A stretch of 64,000 nucleotides of DNA from Betaproteobacteria bacterium (GCA_016791265.1 JAEUMY010000013.1:1-64000), one strand, 5' to 3'; counted from the stretch's first letter, positions 8,744 through 17,410 are shown. The notes: a model not told the origin generated them from the sequence alone. Numbers and translations are program-made.

Positions 8744-9435
8744 GCGCTCGCTTCCTTTCGCTGATGGCGCTCCAGCTCGCGCTGGAACCGTGCCGCGGTG
8801 GGACCGATGAGAGGCCTGTAGACGTGGCGCAGCAGCCAGCCCGGAAACCAGCGGCCGCGCTCTTCCAGCGCGACGCGGCCGCGTGGATGGTCCATGAACT
8901 TGAGCAACGGCGGACGATACATGCGGGCGTCCGTCCAATAGCCGATGCTCTTGAGATGCTTCACGCTCTTGTAACCGTAGTGGGCGGGAGCGATGAGACG
9001 CAGCGGGGCGCCGTGTTCGACGGTGAGGGGCTGGCCGTTCATGCGATCCGCTAGCAGCACGTCCTCATGCAACAGGTCTTCCAGCGGCAGGCTGGTGCGA
9101 TAGCCGTCCTGGGCCTTCAGGAGAATGAAGTCGCTTGCCTTTCCAGGCATTGCGAGCGGCTCGATGATCTCGCGATGGAGATCGGCAAAGCGCACGCCGC
9201 TCCACTCGACAGCGCGATGTGTCCACGTCGTGACACAGTGAAAGTCGCTGACCATTGATGCGCGAGGCAGTCGCTCGATCAGATTCACGATGCGAATATT
9301 CGCAGCGACGTCACCCGACACATCCAGTTCCACTCGTGTTGTTTCAGCCGGAAACCGCGCTGCGAATGGCGTCAAACCAAAGCGAGGGAAGGCTTCGCTT
9401 TCCCGCTGACCCGGTGGAAGTGGTTGCAGTGACAC
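8740..9435 (-). CDS. Molybdopterin-dependent oxidoreductase, sulfite-oxidase fold
   Basis: This 231-residue protein carries the oxidoreductase molybdopterin-binding domain. The Cys in DFHCVTTWT (residue 67) is the expected molybdenum ligand, and the YGYKSVKHLKSI segment is the conserved Lys/Arg cofactor-contact region. It is shorter than MsrP/YedY and has no signal peptide or Tat motif, so it appears cytoplasmic. It begins with GTG. Its place inside a fatty-acid operon, with a four-base overlap to the hotdog gene, is unusual and its substrate is unknown. It contains one palindrome copy read as ANIR. Confidence 0.82.
   Translation of the reverse strand: MSLQPLPPGQRESEAFPRFGLTPFAARFPAETTRVELDVSGDVAANIRIVNLIERLPRASMVSDFHCVTTWTHRAVEWSGVRFADLHREIIEPLAMPGKASDFILLKAQDGYRTSLPLEDLLHEDVLLADRMNGQPLTVEHGAPLRLIAPAHYGYKSVKHLKSIGYWTDARMYRPPLLKFMDHPRGRVALEERGRWFPGWLLRHVYRPLIGPTAARFQRELERHQRKEASA
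9292..9303. repeat. Iterated palindrome, copy 4 (in molybdopterin oxidoreductase gene)
   Basis: Exact copy read as ANIR in the GDVAANIRIVNL segment near the N-terminus. Confidence 0.95.
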
Positions 9436-9450
9436 GGGCGCGAGTTTCGG

Positions 9451-11469
9451 TCAGATCACCATCTGCCAGCCGGCGTCCGCCTTGAAGCGCTCGCCATACT
9501 GCTTCTCGAACATCGCCATGATCTTCAATAGCTCGTCTTTGCCACGCGCCTTGGCTGCCTGGATGGGGCCGCCGCGATGCGGCGCGAAACCGGTGCCAAA
9601 GATGACGCCGGCATCGGCGAGATCGCTGTCCACCACGATGCCTTCGCGCACGCAGGCGATGGCCTCGTTGATGGCGGGCAGGGTCATGCGATCGGCCAGC
9701 GCGACCAGGTCAAAGTCGTTACGCGGCCCGCTCTTGACCGGCTTGCCGTTCTCCCAGCGATAGAAGCCCTGTCCGGTTTTTTTGCCGAGATGCTTGGCGT
9801 CGATGCAGGCCTGCAGTTTGGCGGGCACCTTCTGGCCCGGCTTGCCGAGTTCGTGGCCCACGGCGTAGCAGATGTCCAGGCCCACCATGTCCGCCAATTC
9901 GATCGGGCCCATGGGCATGCCGAAATCCCGTGCGGCGGCGTCGATGATTTCGCCGGGAATGCCTTCATCCAGCATCAGCATGGCTTCATGCAGGTAGGGC
10001 GACAGCACACGGTTCACGAGGAAGCCCGGCGCGGACTTGCAGGGCATGGGCAGCTTGTCGATCTGGCGGGTGAAGGCGATGCCGGCCTGCATCACCTCGG
10101 GCGAGGTCTGCGGTCCTTCGACGATTTCCACCAGCATCATCTGCGCGACCGGATTGAAGAAGTGCAGGCCGACGAGGCGCTCGGGGCGCTTCAACACACC
10201 CGACAACTGCTGCAGCGGAATGCTGGACGTGTTGGTCGCGAGGATGGCACCGGCCTTCATGCGCGGCTCGATGTCCGCGTACAACTTCTTCTTGATCTCC
10301 GGATTCTCGACAATGGCCTCGATGATGAGATCGGCCTGCACCACGCCATCGGCCTTGGGATCGGGAATGAGGCGATCCATCGCAGCCTGGATGAGATGCG
10401 GTTGCTTAAGGCGCTTCTTGTACATCTCGGCGGCGCGCTTGATCGCGGGCGCGATGCGTTCTGCGGAGAGATCCTGCAATGTCACGGTGAGCCCGCGGAA
10501 CGCGCACCAGGCGGCGATGTCGCCCCCCATGGCGCCGGCGCCAATGACATGTACATGGCGAATACTCGTTGAAGAGTCCTTACCCATCGCCTTCATCCGC
10601 TCCTGCAGCTTGAAAATGCGGATGAGGTTGGCCGTGGTCGGATGGCTGAAAATGCTGGCGATGGATGTCGGGCTGGAATCCGGCACCTTGCGCGGGTCGC
10701 CGCCGTAGTTCTGCCAGAGGTCGATGATGGCGTAGGGCGCGGGATAGTGCTTCTGGGCGACCTTCTTCGAGACGCTGCTCGCGGCCTTGGACGCGACGAT
10801 GTTGCGGATGACGGGCCAGTCGGCAATGGCCTGACCGAACGACGGCTTGTGCGGCGCGGGCGGGTTGGTGAGCAGCATGCGCGCGGCGTTCATGAAATGT
10901 CGGCGCGGTGTCACCACATCGGCAAGGCCCATTCGCTTGGCGCTGCGGCCGTTCACACCGCGTCCAGTCAGCATGAGATCCAGCGCCTGACCCGCGCCGA
11001 TCAGTTTCGGCATACGCATGGCGCCGCCCCAGCCGGGCACGATGCCGATCAGCACTTCTGGCAGCGCCATCTTGGTCTTGGGTCCATCGTCCATCACCCG
11101 GTAGGTGCAGGCAAGCGAGAGCTCCGTGCCGCCGCCCATGCAGAAGCCGTGGACCATCGCCACTGTCGGAAAGCGCAGTGCGGCGATCTTGTCGAACACA
11201 TCCAGACCCAGCTTGGTGAAGGCCTTGGCCTCCTCCGCACTCTTGAAGGACGTGAACTGATTGATGTCCGCGCCGGCCGCGAAGCCGTTGTCTTTGGCCG
11301 ACAGGATGGCGAGGCCCTTGGGCGGACTCTTCGCGAGTTCATCGGCAATGGCCGACAGTTCGTTCAGCGCGGCATTCGAAAAGGTGTTGGTCGACTCATT
11401 CGCCTTGTCGAACGTGAGGAAAGCGAGACCCGAGTCTTCGCGCTCAAGACGCCAATGCTGATAGGACAT
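9451..11469 (-). CDS. Enoyl-CoA hydratase / 3-hydroxyacyl-CoA dehydrogenase fusion, FadJ-like
   Basis: This 672-residue bifunctional enzyme has the hydratase first (GFAAGADINQF and HGFCMGGGTELSL oxyanion loops) and the NAD-dependent dehydrogenase second (VHVIGAGAMGGDIAAW, HFFNPVAQM, GFLVNRVLSPYL). This is the FadB/FadJ order, opposite to the fusion at 2699-5068 in the same cluster. The final segment GTGFAPHRGGP is the conserved C-terminal 3HCDH motif. It overlaps the 3' end of the HAD phosphatase gene by 26 bp. It catalyses the second and third steps of beta-oxidation, probably paired with the thiolase at 12738-14027. Confidence 0.93.
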   Translation of the reverse strand: MSYQHWRLEREDSGLAFLTFDKANESTNTFSNAALNELSAIADELAKSPPKGLAILSAKDNGFAAGADINQFTSFKSAEEAKAFTKLGLDVFDKIAALRFPTVAMVHGFCMGGGTELSLACTYRVMDDGPKTKMALPEVLIGIVPGWGGAMRMPKLIGAGQALDLMLTGRGVNGRSAKRMGLADVVTPRRHFMNAARMLLTNPPAPHKPSFGQAIADWPVIRNIVASKAASSVSKKVAQKHYPAPYAIIDLWQNYGGDPRKVPDSSPTSIASIFSHPTTANLIRIFKLQERMKAMGKDSSTSIRHVHVIGAGAMGGDIAAWCAFRGLTVTLQDLSAERIAPAIKRAAEMYKKRLKQPHLIQAAMDRLIPDPKADGVVQADLIIEAIVENPEIKKKLYADIEPRMKAGAILATNTSSIPLQQLSGVLKRPERLVGLHFFNPVAQMMLVEIVEGPQTSPEVMQAGIAFTRQIDKLPMPCKSAPGFLVNRVLSPYLHEAMLMLDEGIPGEIIDAAARDFGMPMGPIELADMVGLDICYAVGHELGKPGQKVPAKLQACIDAKHLGKKTGQGFYRWENGKPVKSGPRNDFDLVALADRMTLPAINEAIACVREGIVVDSDLADAGVIFGTGFAPHRGGPIQAAKARGKDELLKIMAMFEKQYGERFKADAGWQMVI

Positions 11470-12202
11470 GCTTCACTCCCTGGAACAATTGAATGCGTTG
11501 TTGATGCGCCCGGTGGATCGCGGCGAGCACTGCGCTGGCTGGCGTCAGCGCGCTCACCTGCTCCACAGGGTCGATTGAGGTCTTGGAAAATCGGTTGAAC
11601 CACACCGCTGCGATACCGGCGTCGTGCGCGCCCTGCACATCCGCGTGCACGTTGTCGCCGACCATCACAGCTTCGTGCGGCTCGCAGCCCAGTTGGTCGA
11701 GCGCCGCGTAGTAGATGCGGGCATCGGGCTTGGTGGCGCCGACCTCCTCGGAAATGATGAGCGCCTTGAAATAGCCGGCGATGCCGAGATGCTTGAGTTT
11801 CGCACGCTGTTCGGCGGCGGAATTGTTGGTGACAATCGCCAGCGAATATTCGCAGAAGAGCTTCTCCAGCAGATCGCCCGCGCCCGCCACCAGTTGGCGA
11901 TTGGCCTGATGCAGATCGCGATACGTCATCGCCACACGCAAGGCCGCTTCCTCGCCGATGTTCAAATTGAAGCGATTGAACAGCGCGAGCATTCGCGCCG
12001 CACGCGCCTCATCCAGCGAATATTCGCACCGCAGGAATTTCTGGTGGTAATGCTCCAGCAGGCTGGCGTGCTCGGTCGAGAACATGTCGAAGTCGACGTG
12101 CGCCGCGTGCTCGGCGTGCAACGCGCGCAACGCGACCCGCGACGAATGCGCGTGGTCGAACAACGTGTCGTCCAGATCGAAGAGGATGGCGCGCAGAGTC
12201 AT
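11444..12202 (-). CDS. HAD-superfamily hydrolase, subfamily IA
   Basis: This 252-residue phosphatase has all HAD motifs: ILFDLDDTLFDH (nucleophile Asp and acid), IVTNNS (motif II Thr), the lysine in SEEVGATKPDARIYY, and VMVGDNVHADVQGA (motif IV). The cap and YjjG-like arrangement suggest a small phosphorylated metabolite such as a nucleotide or sugar phosphate; no link to fat metabolism is known. It sits between the hotdog and FadJ-like genes with short spacing, so it is co-transcribed. It carries two palindrome copies 174 bp apart, both read as CEYSL. Confidence 0.85.
   Translation of the reverse strand: MTLRAILFDLDDTLFDHAHSSRVALRALHAEHAAHVDFDMFSTEHASLLEHYHQKFLRCEYSLDEARAARMLALFNRFNLNIGEEAALRVAMTYRDLHQANRQLVAGAGDLLEKLFCEYSLAIVTNNSAAEQRAKLKHLGIAGYFKALIISEEVGATKPDARIYYAALDQLGCEPHEAVMVGDNVHADVQGAHDAGIAAVWFNRFSKTSIDPVEQVSALTPASAVLAAIHRAHQQRIQLFQGVKHVLSALAS
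11842..11853. repeat. Iterated palindrome, copy 5 (in HAD gene)
   Basis: Exact copy, read in the second frame as Glu-Tyr-Ser (LFCEYSLAIV). Confidence 0.95.
12016..12027. repeat. Iterated palindrome, copy 6 (in HAD gene)
   Basis: Exact copy, again read as Glu-Tyr-Ser (LRCEYSLDEA). It shares the preceding base and reading frame with copy 5. Confidence 0.95.
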
Positions 12203-12211
12203 TGTGCTGGC

Positions 12212-12715
12212 CTAGGCTGCCTTGGGCAGCTTCGCGGACGACGTATCGCTGCGCTTGATTGAAAGCGTCTTCTCGATTTCGGCCACCACCTCGCCCGCGG
12301 CATTCTTCACGTCGATGCGGTAAGTGGTCTCGAGCCGGCCTTCCGCATCCACCAAGCGTTTCACCCGCGCCACTTCCTCATCGGACAGATGGAACTCGGC
12401 ATGCACCGTGCCTTTGCCCGGCCGGCGAAAGCGGATGGTCGCGGTCTTGTCCCAGACGACATAACCCCCGCCCAGCCGCTGCATCATCATGATCATGTAG
12501 AACGGATCGGTCATGGAGAACAGCGAACCGCCATAGTGTGTGCCGACGTAGTTGCGATTGAGCAGCTTCATGCGCAGCTCGACACGCAGCCGTGAGTAGT
12601 CCGGCGCGATGTCCACGACCTTGATGCCCGCCCCGCGAAACGGCGGCCAAAGATTCATCATCAGCCGCAATGCGCGAGACCCGGGCTTCAGCCGGGTCAG
12701 AAATCCCTGGGACAT
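12212..12715 (-). CDS. Hotdog-fold protein, DUF4442-like (second copy)
   Basis: This 167-residue protein has the DUF4442 layout: LRLMMNLWPPFRGAGIKV near the N-terminus, NYVGTHYGGSLFSMTDPFYMIMMM as the long hot-dog helix, then VWDKTATIRFRRPG. The conserved His-Tyr-Gly-Gly region suggests an acyl-CoA-binding pocket. The ATG at 12715 lies 22 bp after the upstream thiolase stop, and one palindrome copy occupies most of that gap. Function as a thioesterase is likely from fold and context but not proven by sequence. It is only distantly similar to the hotdog protein at 8279-8743. Confidence 0.8.
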   Translation of the reverse strand: MSQGFLTRLKPGSRALRLMMNLWPPFRGAGIKVVDIAPDYSRLRVELRMKLLNRNYVGTHYGGSLFSMTDPFYMIMMMQRLGGGYVVWDKTATIRFRRPGKGTVHAEFHLSDEEVARVKRLVDAEGRLETTYRIDVKNAAGEVVAEIEKTLSIKRSDTSSAKLPKAA

Positions 12716-12718
12716 GGT

Positions 12719-12730
12719 GCGAATATTCGC
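12719..12730. repeat. Iterated palindrome, copy 7 (intergenic)
   Basis: The copy fills half of the 22-bp gap between the thiolase stop and the hotdog start codon, four bases upstream of that ATG, where a ribosome binding site would be expected. Confidence 0.95.
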
Positions 12731-12737
12731 GTGACGA

Positions 12738-14027
12738 CTACACGCGCTCGAGCAGGATCGCCCCGCCCTGCCCGCCACCGATGCACAGCGACGCGACACC
12801 GTACTTGCCGCCCGTGCGTTGCAGCGTCTTCATGGCATGCAGCGTGACGCGGGCACCGGAAGCGCCGATGGGATGGCCCACCGCGATGGCACCACCATCG
12901 GGATTGAACTTGGCCATATCCACGTCGCCGAACGCACCGGGCAGTCCCAGCTTGTCCTTGCAGTACGCCTCGGACTTCCAGGCCGCGACACAGCCCAGTG
13001 CCTGTGCGGCAAAAGCTTCGTTGATCTCGATGGTGTCCATGTCCTTCAAGCCCAGACCGTTGCGCTGGAGCATCGGCGTGATGGCGTGGACCGGACCCAG
13101 GCCCATCTCACTCGGGTCCAAAGCTGCCCAGTGCGTGTCCACGACGGCGGCGATAGGAGAGAGGCTGTGCCGTTTCACCGCCTCCTCGGATGCGAGGATG
13201 AGCATGGCGGCGCCGTCGGTGATCTGCGAGCTGTTGCCCGGCGTGACGTTGCCGTACACCTTGTCGAAATAGGGCTTCAGCTTGGCGAGCTTTTCCGGTG
13301 TGGAGTCGCTGCGCACACCATCATCCTCGGCGTAGACGTTGCCCTTGCCGTCGATGAGCGTCTCGATTTCGCTGAAGTGGCCGTTCTTGCGGCCTTCCAG
13401 CACCAGACGATGCGAACGGGCGGCGAACTCATCCATCATCTGGCGGTTGATGCCGAAGCGCTTGGCGACGATCTCCGCCGTCTGGCCCATGCTCAACTTC
13501 ACCGTGGGATCCGTCAGGCCGCGCTCGATGGCGATGATGGGGGCCAGCATGTTCTTGAGGCGCAATTGTGCGAACAAGCCCACACGCTGCCCCATGGTTT
13601 TTGCCGCACCCATGGCGCCGAACCACTTCACCATCGCGGCGCTATACAGCAGCGGGGCGTGGCTCATGGCATCCGTGCCGCCAGCGAGAACAAGGTTGGC
13701 TTTTCCGGCGCGAATATTCGCGTAAGCGGAATCGAGAGCCTGCAGGCCGGACGCGCAGTTACGCATCACGGTCCACGCCGGCACCTTGTCGCCGCAACCC
13801 AGGCGGAGCGCAATGACGCGGCCGATGTTGGCCTCATCCGCGCTCGGCATGGCGGCACCGATGATGACTTCATCGAACGCCGTCGGCGCGAACTTCTGCC
13901 GCGCCAGCAGCGGGCGTCCGCAGCCCACCGCCAGGTCGGCACCGGTGAACGGTCCGAGTGGCGCCTTGGCCTTGAGAAAGGGCGTGCGCGCCCCGTCGAT
14001 TACATAGACACGACTTTGGGCTGCCAT
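12738..14027 (-). CDS. Acetyl-CoA C-acyltransferase (thiolase), FadI-like
   Basis: This 429-residue thiolase has catalytic Cys91 in MRNCASG, the His loop in GHPIGASGAR and the terminal CIGGGQGGA. Its greater length and the GAARTMGQ-like loop region place it nearer FadI/trifunctional-type thiolases than the 400-residue FadA at 1438. AGGAG lies 8 bases before the ATG. It overlaps the 3' end of fadE by 28 bp. It would release acetyl-CoA in the last step of beta-oxidation and is probably the partner of the FadJ-like fusion two genes downstream. Confidence 0.92.
   Translation of the reverse strand: MAAQSRVYVIDGARTPFLKAKAPLGPFTGADLAVGCGRPLLARQKFAPTAFDEVIIGAAMPSADEANIGRVIALRLGCGDKVPAWTVMRNCASGLQALDSAYANIRAGKANLVLAGGTDAMSHAPLLYSAAMVKWFGAMGAAKTMGQRVGLFAQLRLKNMLAPIIAIERGLTDPTVKLSMGQTAEIVAKRFGINRQMMDEFAARSHRLVLEGRKNGHFSEIETLIDGKGNVYAEDDGVRSDSTPEKLAKLKPYFDKVYGNVTPGNSSQITDGAAMLILASEEAVKRHSLSPIAAVVDTHWAALDPSEMGLGPVHAITPMLQRNGLGLKDMDTIEINEAFAAQALGCVAAWKSEAYCKDKLGLPGAFGDVDMAKFNPDGGAIAVGHPIGASGARVTLHAMKTLQRTGGKYGVASLCIGGGQGGAILLERV
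13710..13721. repeat. Iterated palindrome, copy 8 (in thiolase gene)
   Basis: Exact copy read as ANIR (SAYANIRAGK), just after the catalytic Cys helix. Confidence 0.95.
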
Positions 14028-16471
14028 GACTCGGTCTCCTGAACTTCATTGCGGATGTGGCTCTTGAACTGCTGGTCGAAGTCATCGACATGGACGACCG
14101 CGCTGCGCAGAGCCTGCGCGCGCTTCCACTGGGCCAGCTCAGTCTCGCTGATGACGGAGAGCTCTGCCGCCTGGGCGAACTGCTCGGCCTGGCCGCGTGC
14201 GGCAATGCGTCCGCCCTTCACGGCGGCGCGCACCTTCGCCTCGATCGGCTCGGCGGCAATCACTGCATGCATGGCGGCCTCCAGCTGGCCGATGATGTCG
14301 TTCTCGTCCTTCGGCAGGTACATGCCGTGGATGAGACGGGCCCGCGCAGCAGTCGGATTGATCAGCAGGTCGGCCACTTCATGCCCCATGCGATCGGTAG
14401 GCTGCTCAAGCGTGAGACCGCGCGGGAACACCAGCCACTTCAGCGCGAACGCCACCCAGCGGTTGGGGAAGTTGTCGATGATGCCGTCCATCGCCACCTG
14501 GATGCGGAAAAACGAGTCATGCAGCGCCCAGCGCAGGAACGGCAATTCGTCCTTCAGGCGGCCGCGGTCCTCGTAGAACTTGAGTGCGCAGGAGGAGAGA
14601 TAGAGCAGCGACAGAATGTCGCCCAGACGGGCGGAAAGCTTTTCCTTGCGCTTCAGCGAGCCGCCGATGATGAACATCGACACATCCGCGAGCAGGCCGA
14701 ATGCCGAGGAGAAGCGCGTCATCTGCTGGTAGTAGCGCTTGGTCTCCGGGCAGGCCGGCGCATCCATCCAGCGCGCGCCGGTGATGCCCATCCACAACGC
14801 GCGCGCCGCATTGGACACGGTGAAGGCGATATGCCCCCAGAACGCGTTGTCGAAATCCGCCAGTGAATCGGCCTGGGCCGCCTTCATTTCCTTCAGCACA
14901 AACGGGTGGCAGCGAATGGCGCCCTGACCGAAGATGATCAGGCTGCGGGTGAGGATGTTGGCGCCTTCCACCGTGATGGCGATGGGAATCATCTGGTAGG
15001 CACGGCCGAGATAGTTGTTCGGCCCCATGCAGATGCCCTTGCCGCCATGCACATCCATCGCGTCATTCAGCACCATGCGCATGCGCTCGGTGAGGTGGTA
15101 CTTGGAAATGGCCGACAGCACCGAAGGCTTTTCGCCGAGATCCAGCGCACCCGCCGTGACGGTGCGCGTGGCATCCATCAGGTAGGTGTGACCGCCGATG
15201 CGGGCCAGTGCTTCCTCGATGCCCTCGAACTTGCCGATGGGCGTCTTGAACTGCTGGCGCACGCGCGCGTAGGCGCCGGTGGCCATGGAGGCGAACTTGC
15301 CTGCTGCAATCGACTGCGCCGGCAGCGAGATGGAGCGGCCTGCTGCGAGGCACTCCATCAGCATGCGCCAGCCCTGACCCACCATGGCCTGGCCGCCGAT
15401 GACCCAGTCCATCGGGATGAATACATCCTTGCCCCAGTTGGGACCATTCATGAACGCGGCGTTCAGCGGAAAGTGGCGGCGGCCGATGTTCACACCTTTG
15501 TGCGATGTGGGAATCAGCGCGCAGGTGATACCGAGATCGGTTTCACCGCCCAGTAGCCGGTCCGGGTCATGACACTTGAACGCGAGACCGAGAATGGTCG
15601 CCACTGGGCCCAGCGTGATGTAACGCTTGTCCCAGGTGACGCGGAGCCCCAGCGTCTCTTTGCCTTCGTACATCTCTTTGCACACGATGCCGACGTCAGG
15701 CATCGAGGCGGCATCGGAACCAGCATCCGGCGCGGTCAACGCAAAACACGGAATTTCCAGCCCCTTGGCGAGCCGCGGCAGGTAGTAGTCCTTCTGCGCC
15801 TGGGTGCCGTAATGGATCAGCAGCTCACCGGGACCCAACGAGTTTGGCACCATCACCGACACCGCCGCCGTACCCGAACGCGTGGATATCTTCACCACCA
15901 CTTGCGAGTGGCCGTAAGCCGAGAAGCCGAGGCCGCCGTACTCCTTTGGAACGATCATCCCGAGGAAGCCCTTGTCCTTGATGAACTGCCACACACTGGG
16001 CGGCAGGTCATAGTCCTCATGCGTGGCCTGCCAGTCGTCCAACATGGCGCATAGCTCTTCGGTCGGGCCGTCGATGAACGCTTGTTCCTCGGCGGTCAGC
16101 TTGGCGGCGGGATATGAGAGCAACTTGTCCCAGTCGGGCCGGCCGGTGAAGAGGTCGCCATCCCACCACACAGTGCCGGCTTCCAGCGCCTCGCGCTCGG
16201 TGTCGGACATCTGCGGCAGGATCTTCTTGTAGAGCTTGAAGATTGGCGCCGTGATCAGCGAGCGACGCAGCGCGCCCATGTTGATGATGACCGCGAATAT
16301 CGCGAAGGCCGTCCAAAGCAGCGGCGCCGAAATCCAGCCGAACGCGCCGATCAGCGTGCCGGTGATGAGCCCCGCGCCGAGGACGATGGTCCAGGCGATG
16401 GCGGAGGCCGAGTGGAACGCCAGTGCCCAGATGAGCCCCAGCAGCGCGACGACGGTAAGTAGTGTGGTCAT
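14000..16471 (-). CDS. fadE: Acyl-CoA dehydrogenase, FadE type
   Basis: This 823-residue protein is the size of E. coli FadE (about 815), far longer than ordinary 380-residue acyl-CoA dehydrogenases. It has two or three hydrophobic segments at the N-terminus (residues 1-70), then the FAD-dependent dehydrogenase core, including the GPGELL, FALTAPDAGSDA and DVHGGKGICMGP motifs, and a FadE-specific C-terminal domain. It carries out the first oxidation of acyl-CoA at the inner membrane and passes electrons toward the quinone pool. AGGAG is 7 bases from the ATG. It follows the TetR gene by 46 bp, so it is the first enzyme of the regulated operon. Confidence 0.94.
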   Translation of the reverse strand: MTTLLTVVALLGLIWALAFHSASAIAWTIVLGAGLITGTLIGAFGWISAPLLWTAFAIFAVIINMGALRRSLITAPIFKLYKKILPQMSDTEREALEAGTVWWDGDLFTGRPDWDKLLSYPAAKLTAEEQAFIDGPTEELCAMLDDWQATHEDYDLPPSVWQFIKDKGFLGMIVPKEYGGLGFSAYGHSQVVVKISTRSGTAAVSVMVPNSLGPGELLIHYGTQAQKDYYLPRLAKGLEIPCFALTAPDAGSDAASMPDVGIVCKEMYEGKETLGLRVTWDKRYITLGPVATILGLAFKCHDPDRLLGGETDLGITCALIPTSHKGVNIGRRHFPLNAAFMNGPNWGKDVFIPMDWVIGGQAMVGQGWRMLMECLAAGRSISLPAQSIAAGKFASMATGAYARVRQQFKTPIGKFEGIEEALARIGGHTYLMDATRTVTAGALDLGEKPSVLSAISKYHLTERMRMVLNDAMDVHGGKGICMGPNNYLGRAYQMIPIAITVEGANILTRSLIIFGQGAIRCHPFVLKEMKAAQADSLADFDNAFWGHIAFTVSNAARALWMGITGARWMDAPACPETKRYYQQMTRFSSAFGLLADVSMFIIGGSLKRKEKLSARLGDILSLLYLSSCALKFYEDRGRLKDELPFLRWALHDSFFRIQVAMDGIIDNFPNRWVAFALKWLVFPRGLTLEQPTDRMGHEVADLLINPTAARARLIHGMYLPKDENDIIGQLEAAMHAVIAAEPIEAKVRAAVKGGRIAARGQAEQFAQAAELSVISETELAQWKRAQALRSAVVHVDDFDQQFKSHIRNEVQETESWQPKVVSM

Positions 16472-16517
16472 GGTGATTCTCCTGAATGAAGGCCGCGAAC
16501 GGAGTGCGCGCGGTCGT

Positions 16518-17237
16518 TCAACCTGCTTCCTGAAACATCTGATGCACGCTGCCGCTGGTGGTGGCCGGGGCCATCAGCCCGGCGGCAAGAAAGGGGGCGA
16601 GGCGTGACAGCAGCAACTCATCGTTGTCCGCCTCGTCCGGCTGGTACTGCGCAATCATCTTCAGCACGTCGGAGCCTGCCAGCGTGTAGGACAAGGCACC
16701 CATCACGAAGTGCAGGCGCCACGACAACTCATCCTTGGGCAGATGCGGCAGCGCCTTGGCGAAAGCGGTGCGAAAGCGCGCAATCATCTCGTGGTACTGC
16801 TGGGACAGAAAATCGCGGATGAACGGGGCCGGGTCGGCATAGGCCCGCCCGAGAAGGCGCAAGAAGTTCTGGCCGCCCGTTTCCTTGTCCCGCGCCAGCT
16901 TCAGCGCGGGGATGAACATGGCCGAGAGGATTTTGTCGCAGGAAAGCGTGTGGCCGCCGGCTGCGGCTTCAAACGACTCCAGGAGGTCCATGCGCTGGCG
17001 GTTCATCGGGTCCAGCCTTCGGGTCAGCACAGCCTGGAACAACTCTTCCTTGGACCCGAAGTGATAATTGGCCGCCGCCAAGTTCACGCCTGCGGCCGTG
17101 GTGATGAGTCTCAGCGAAGTCGCCTCGAAGCCGTGCTCCATGAAGAGCTCTTCGGCGGCATCCAGGATGCGGGTTTTGGTGGTCTGAGCTGAGACATCAA
17201 CCGGCTGCAGACGCTTGACTTGCGGCGTTGGCGACAT
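16518..17237 (-). CDS. TetR-family transcriptional regulator of the fatty-acid cluster
   Basis: This 239-residue repressor has an N-terminal TetR helix-turn-helix (TRILDAAEELFMEHGFEATSL then AAANYHFGSKEELF) and a ligand-binding domain of the length seen in PsrA-type fatty-acid regulators. It lies immediately upstream of fadE on the same strand. Its promoter contains a palindromic site with the CAAAC/GTTTG halves of PsrA-like operators, so it probably represses itself and the whole cluster and is released by long-chain acyl-CoA or fatty acid. The ligand assignment is inference. The ribosome binding site AAGGA lies in a small hairpin. Confidence 0.9.
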   Translation of the reverse strand: MSPTPQVKRLQPVDVSAQTTKTRILDAAEELFMEHGFEATSLRLITTAAGVNLAAANYHFGSKEELFQAVLTRRLDPMNRQRMDLLESFEAAAGGHTLSCDKILSAMFIPALKLARDKETGGQNFLRLLGRAYADPAPFIRDFLSQQYHEMIARFRTAFAKALPHLPKDELSWRLHFVMGALSYTLAGSDVLKMIAQYQPDEADNDELLLSRLAPFLAAGLMAPATTSGSVHQMFQEAG

Positions 17238-17243
17238 ACAAAT

Positions 17244-17259
17244 CCTTGATTAAACAAGG
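17244..17259 (-). promoter_or_regulatory. Hairpin covering the ribosome binding site of the TetR gene
   Basis: On the transcript, CCTTG and CAAGG pair around a 6-base AT-rich loop, and the CAAGG arm contains most of the AAGGA ribosome binding site. Five pairs is weak, so regulation is possible but uncertain. Confidence 0.3.
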
Positions 17260-17265
17260 CTCTAG

Positions 17266-17277
17266 GCGAATATTCGC
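17266..17277. repeat. Iterated palindrome, copy 9 (TetR promoter region)
   Basis: Exact copy in the untranslated leader of the TetR gene, six bases from the operator palindrome. Confidence 0.95.
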
Positions 17278-17282
17278 AAAGA

Positions 17283-17303
17283 GTTCAAACGTTTGTTTGA
17301 AAC
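17283..17303. promoter_or_regulatory. TetR operator, PsrA-like palindrome
   Basis: GTTCAAAC and GTTTGAAAC form an inverted repeat around GTTT; inside it CAAACGTTTG is a perfect 10-base palindrome. It sits directly downstream of the -10 hexamer, where a bound repressor would block transcription. The half-sites match the known PsrA-type consensus. Confidence 0.65.
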
Positions 17304-17304
17304 T

Positions 17305-17333
17305 AGCGTATGCGGGGAGTTCCGAGGCGTCAA
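17305..17333 (-). promoter_or_regulatory. Promoter of the fatty-acid cluster
   Basis: On the minus strand TTGACG (-35) is followed after 17 bases by TACGCT (-10), then by the operator. The -35 is good and the -10 is weak. Confidence 0.5.
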
Positions 17334-17389
17334 CCGATTTTGATGGTGCGGCGCAACAATTGCTGCGCTGTGACCGGGATGCGCAGATT

Positions 17390-17410
17390 CAACGCCCAGA
17401 GCGGGCGTTG
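17390..17410. terminator. Hairpin downstream of the ABC permease gene
   Basis: CAACGCCC and GGGCGTTG form a perfect 8-bp stem with a 5-base loop, 39 bp after the permease stop codon. There is no T-run. Confidence 0.4.

Noticed and set aside
16290..16301. GCGAATATCGCG in fadE, considered as a motif copy
   Set aside because: It lacks the central AATATT symmetry and is not a single-base variant of the palindrome.
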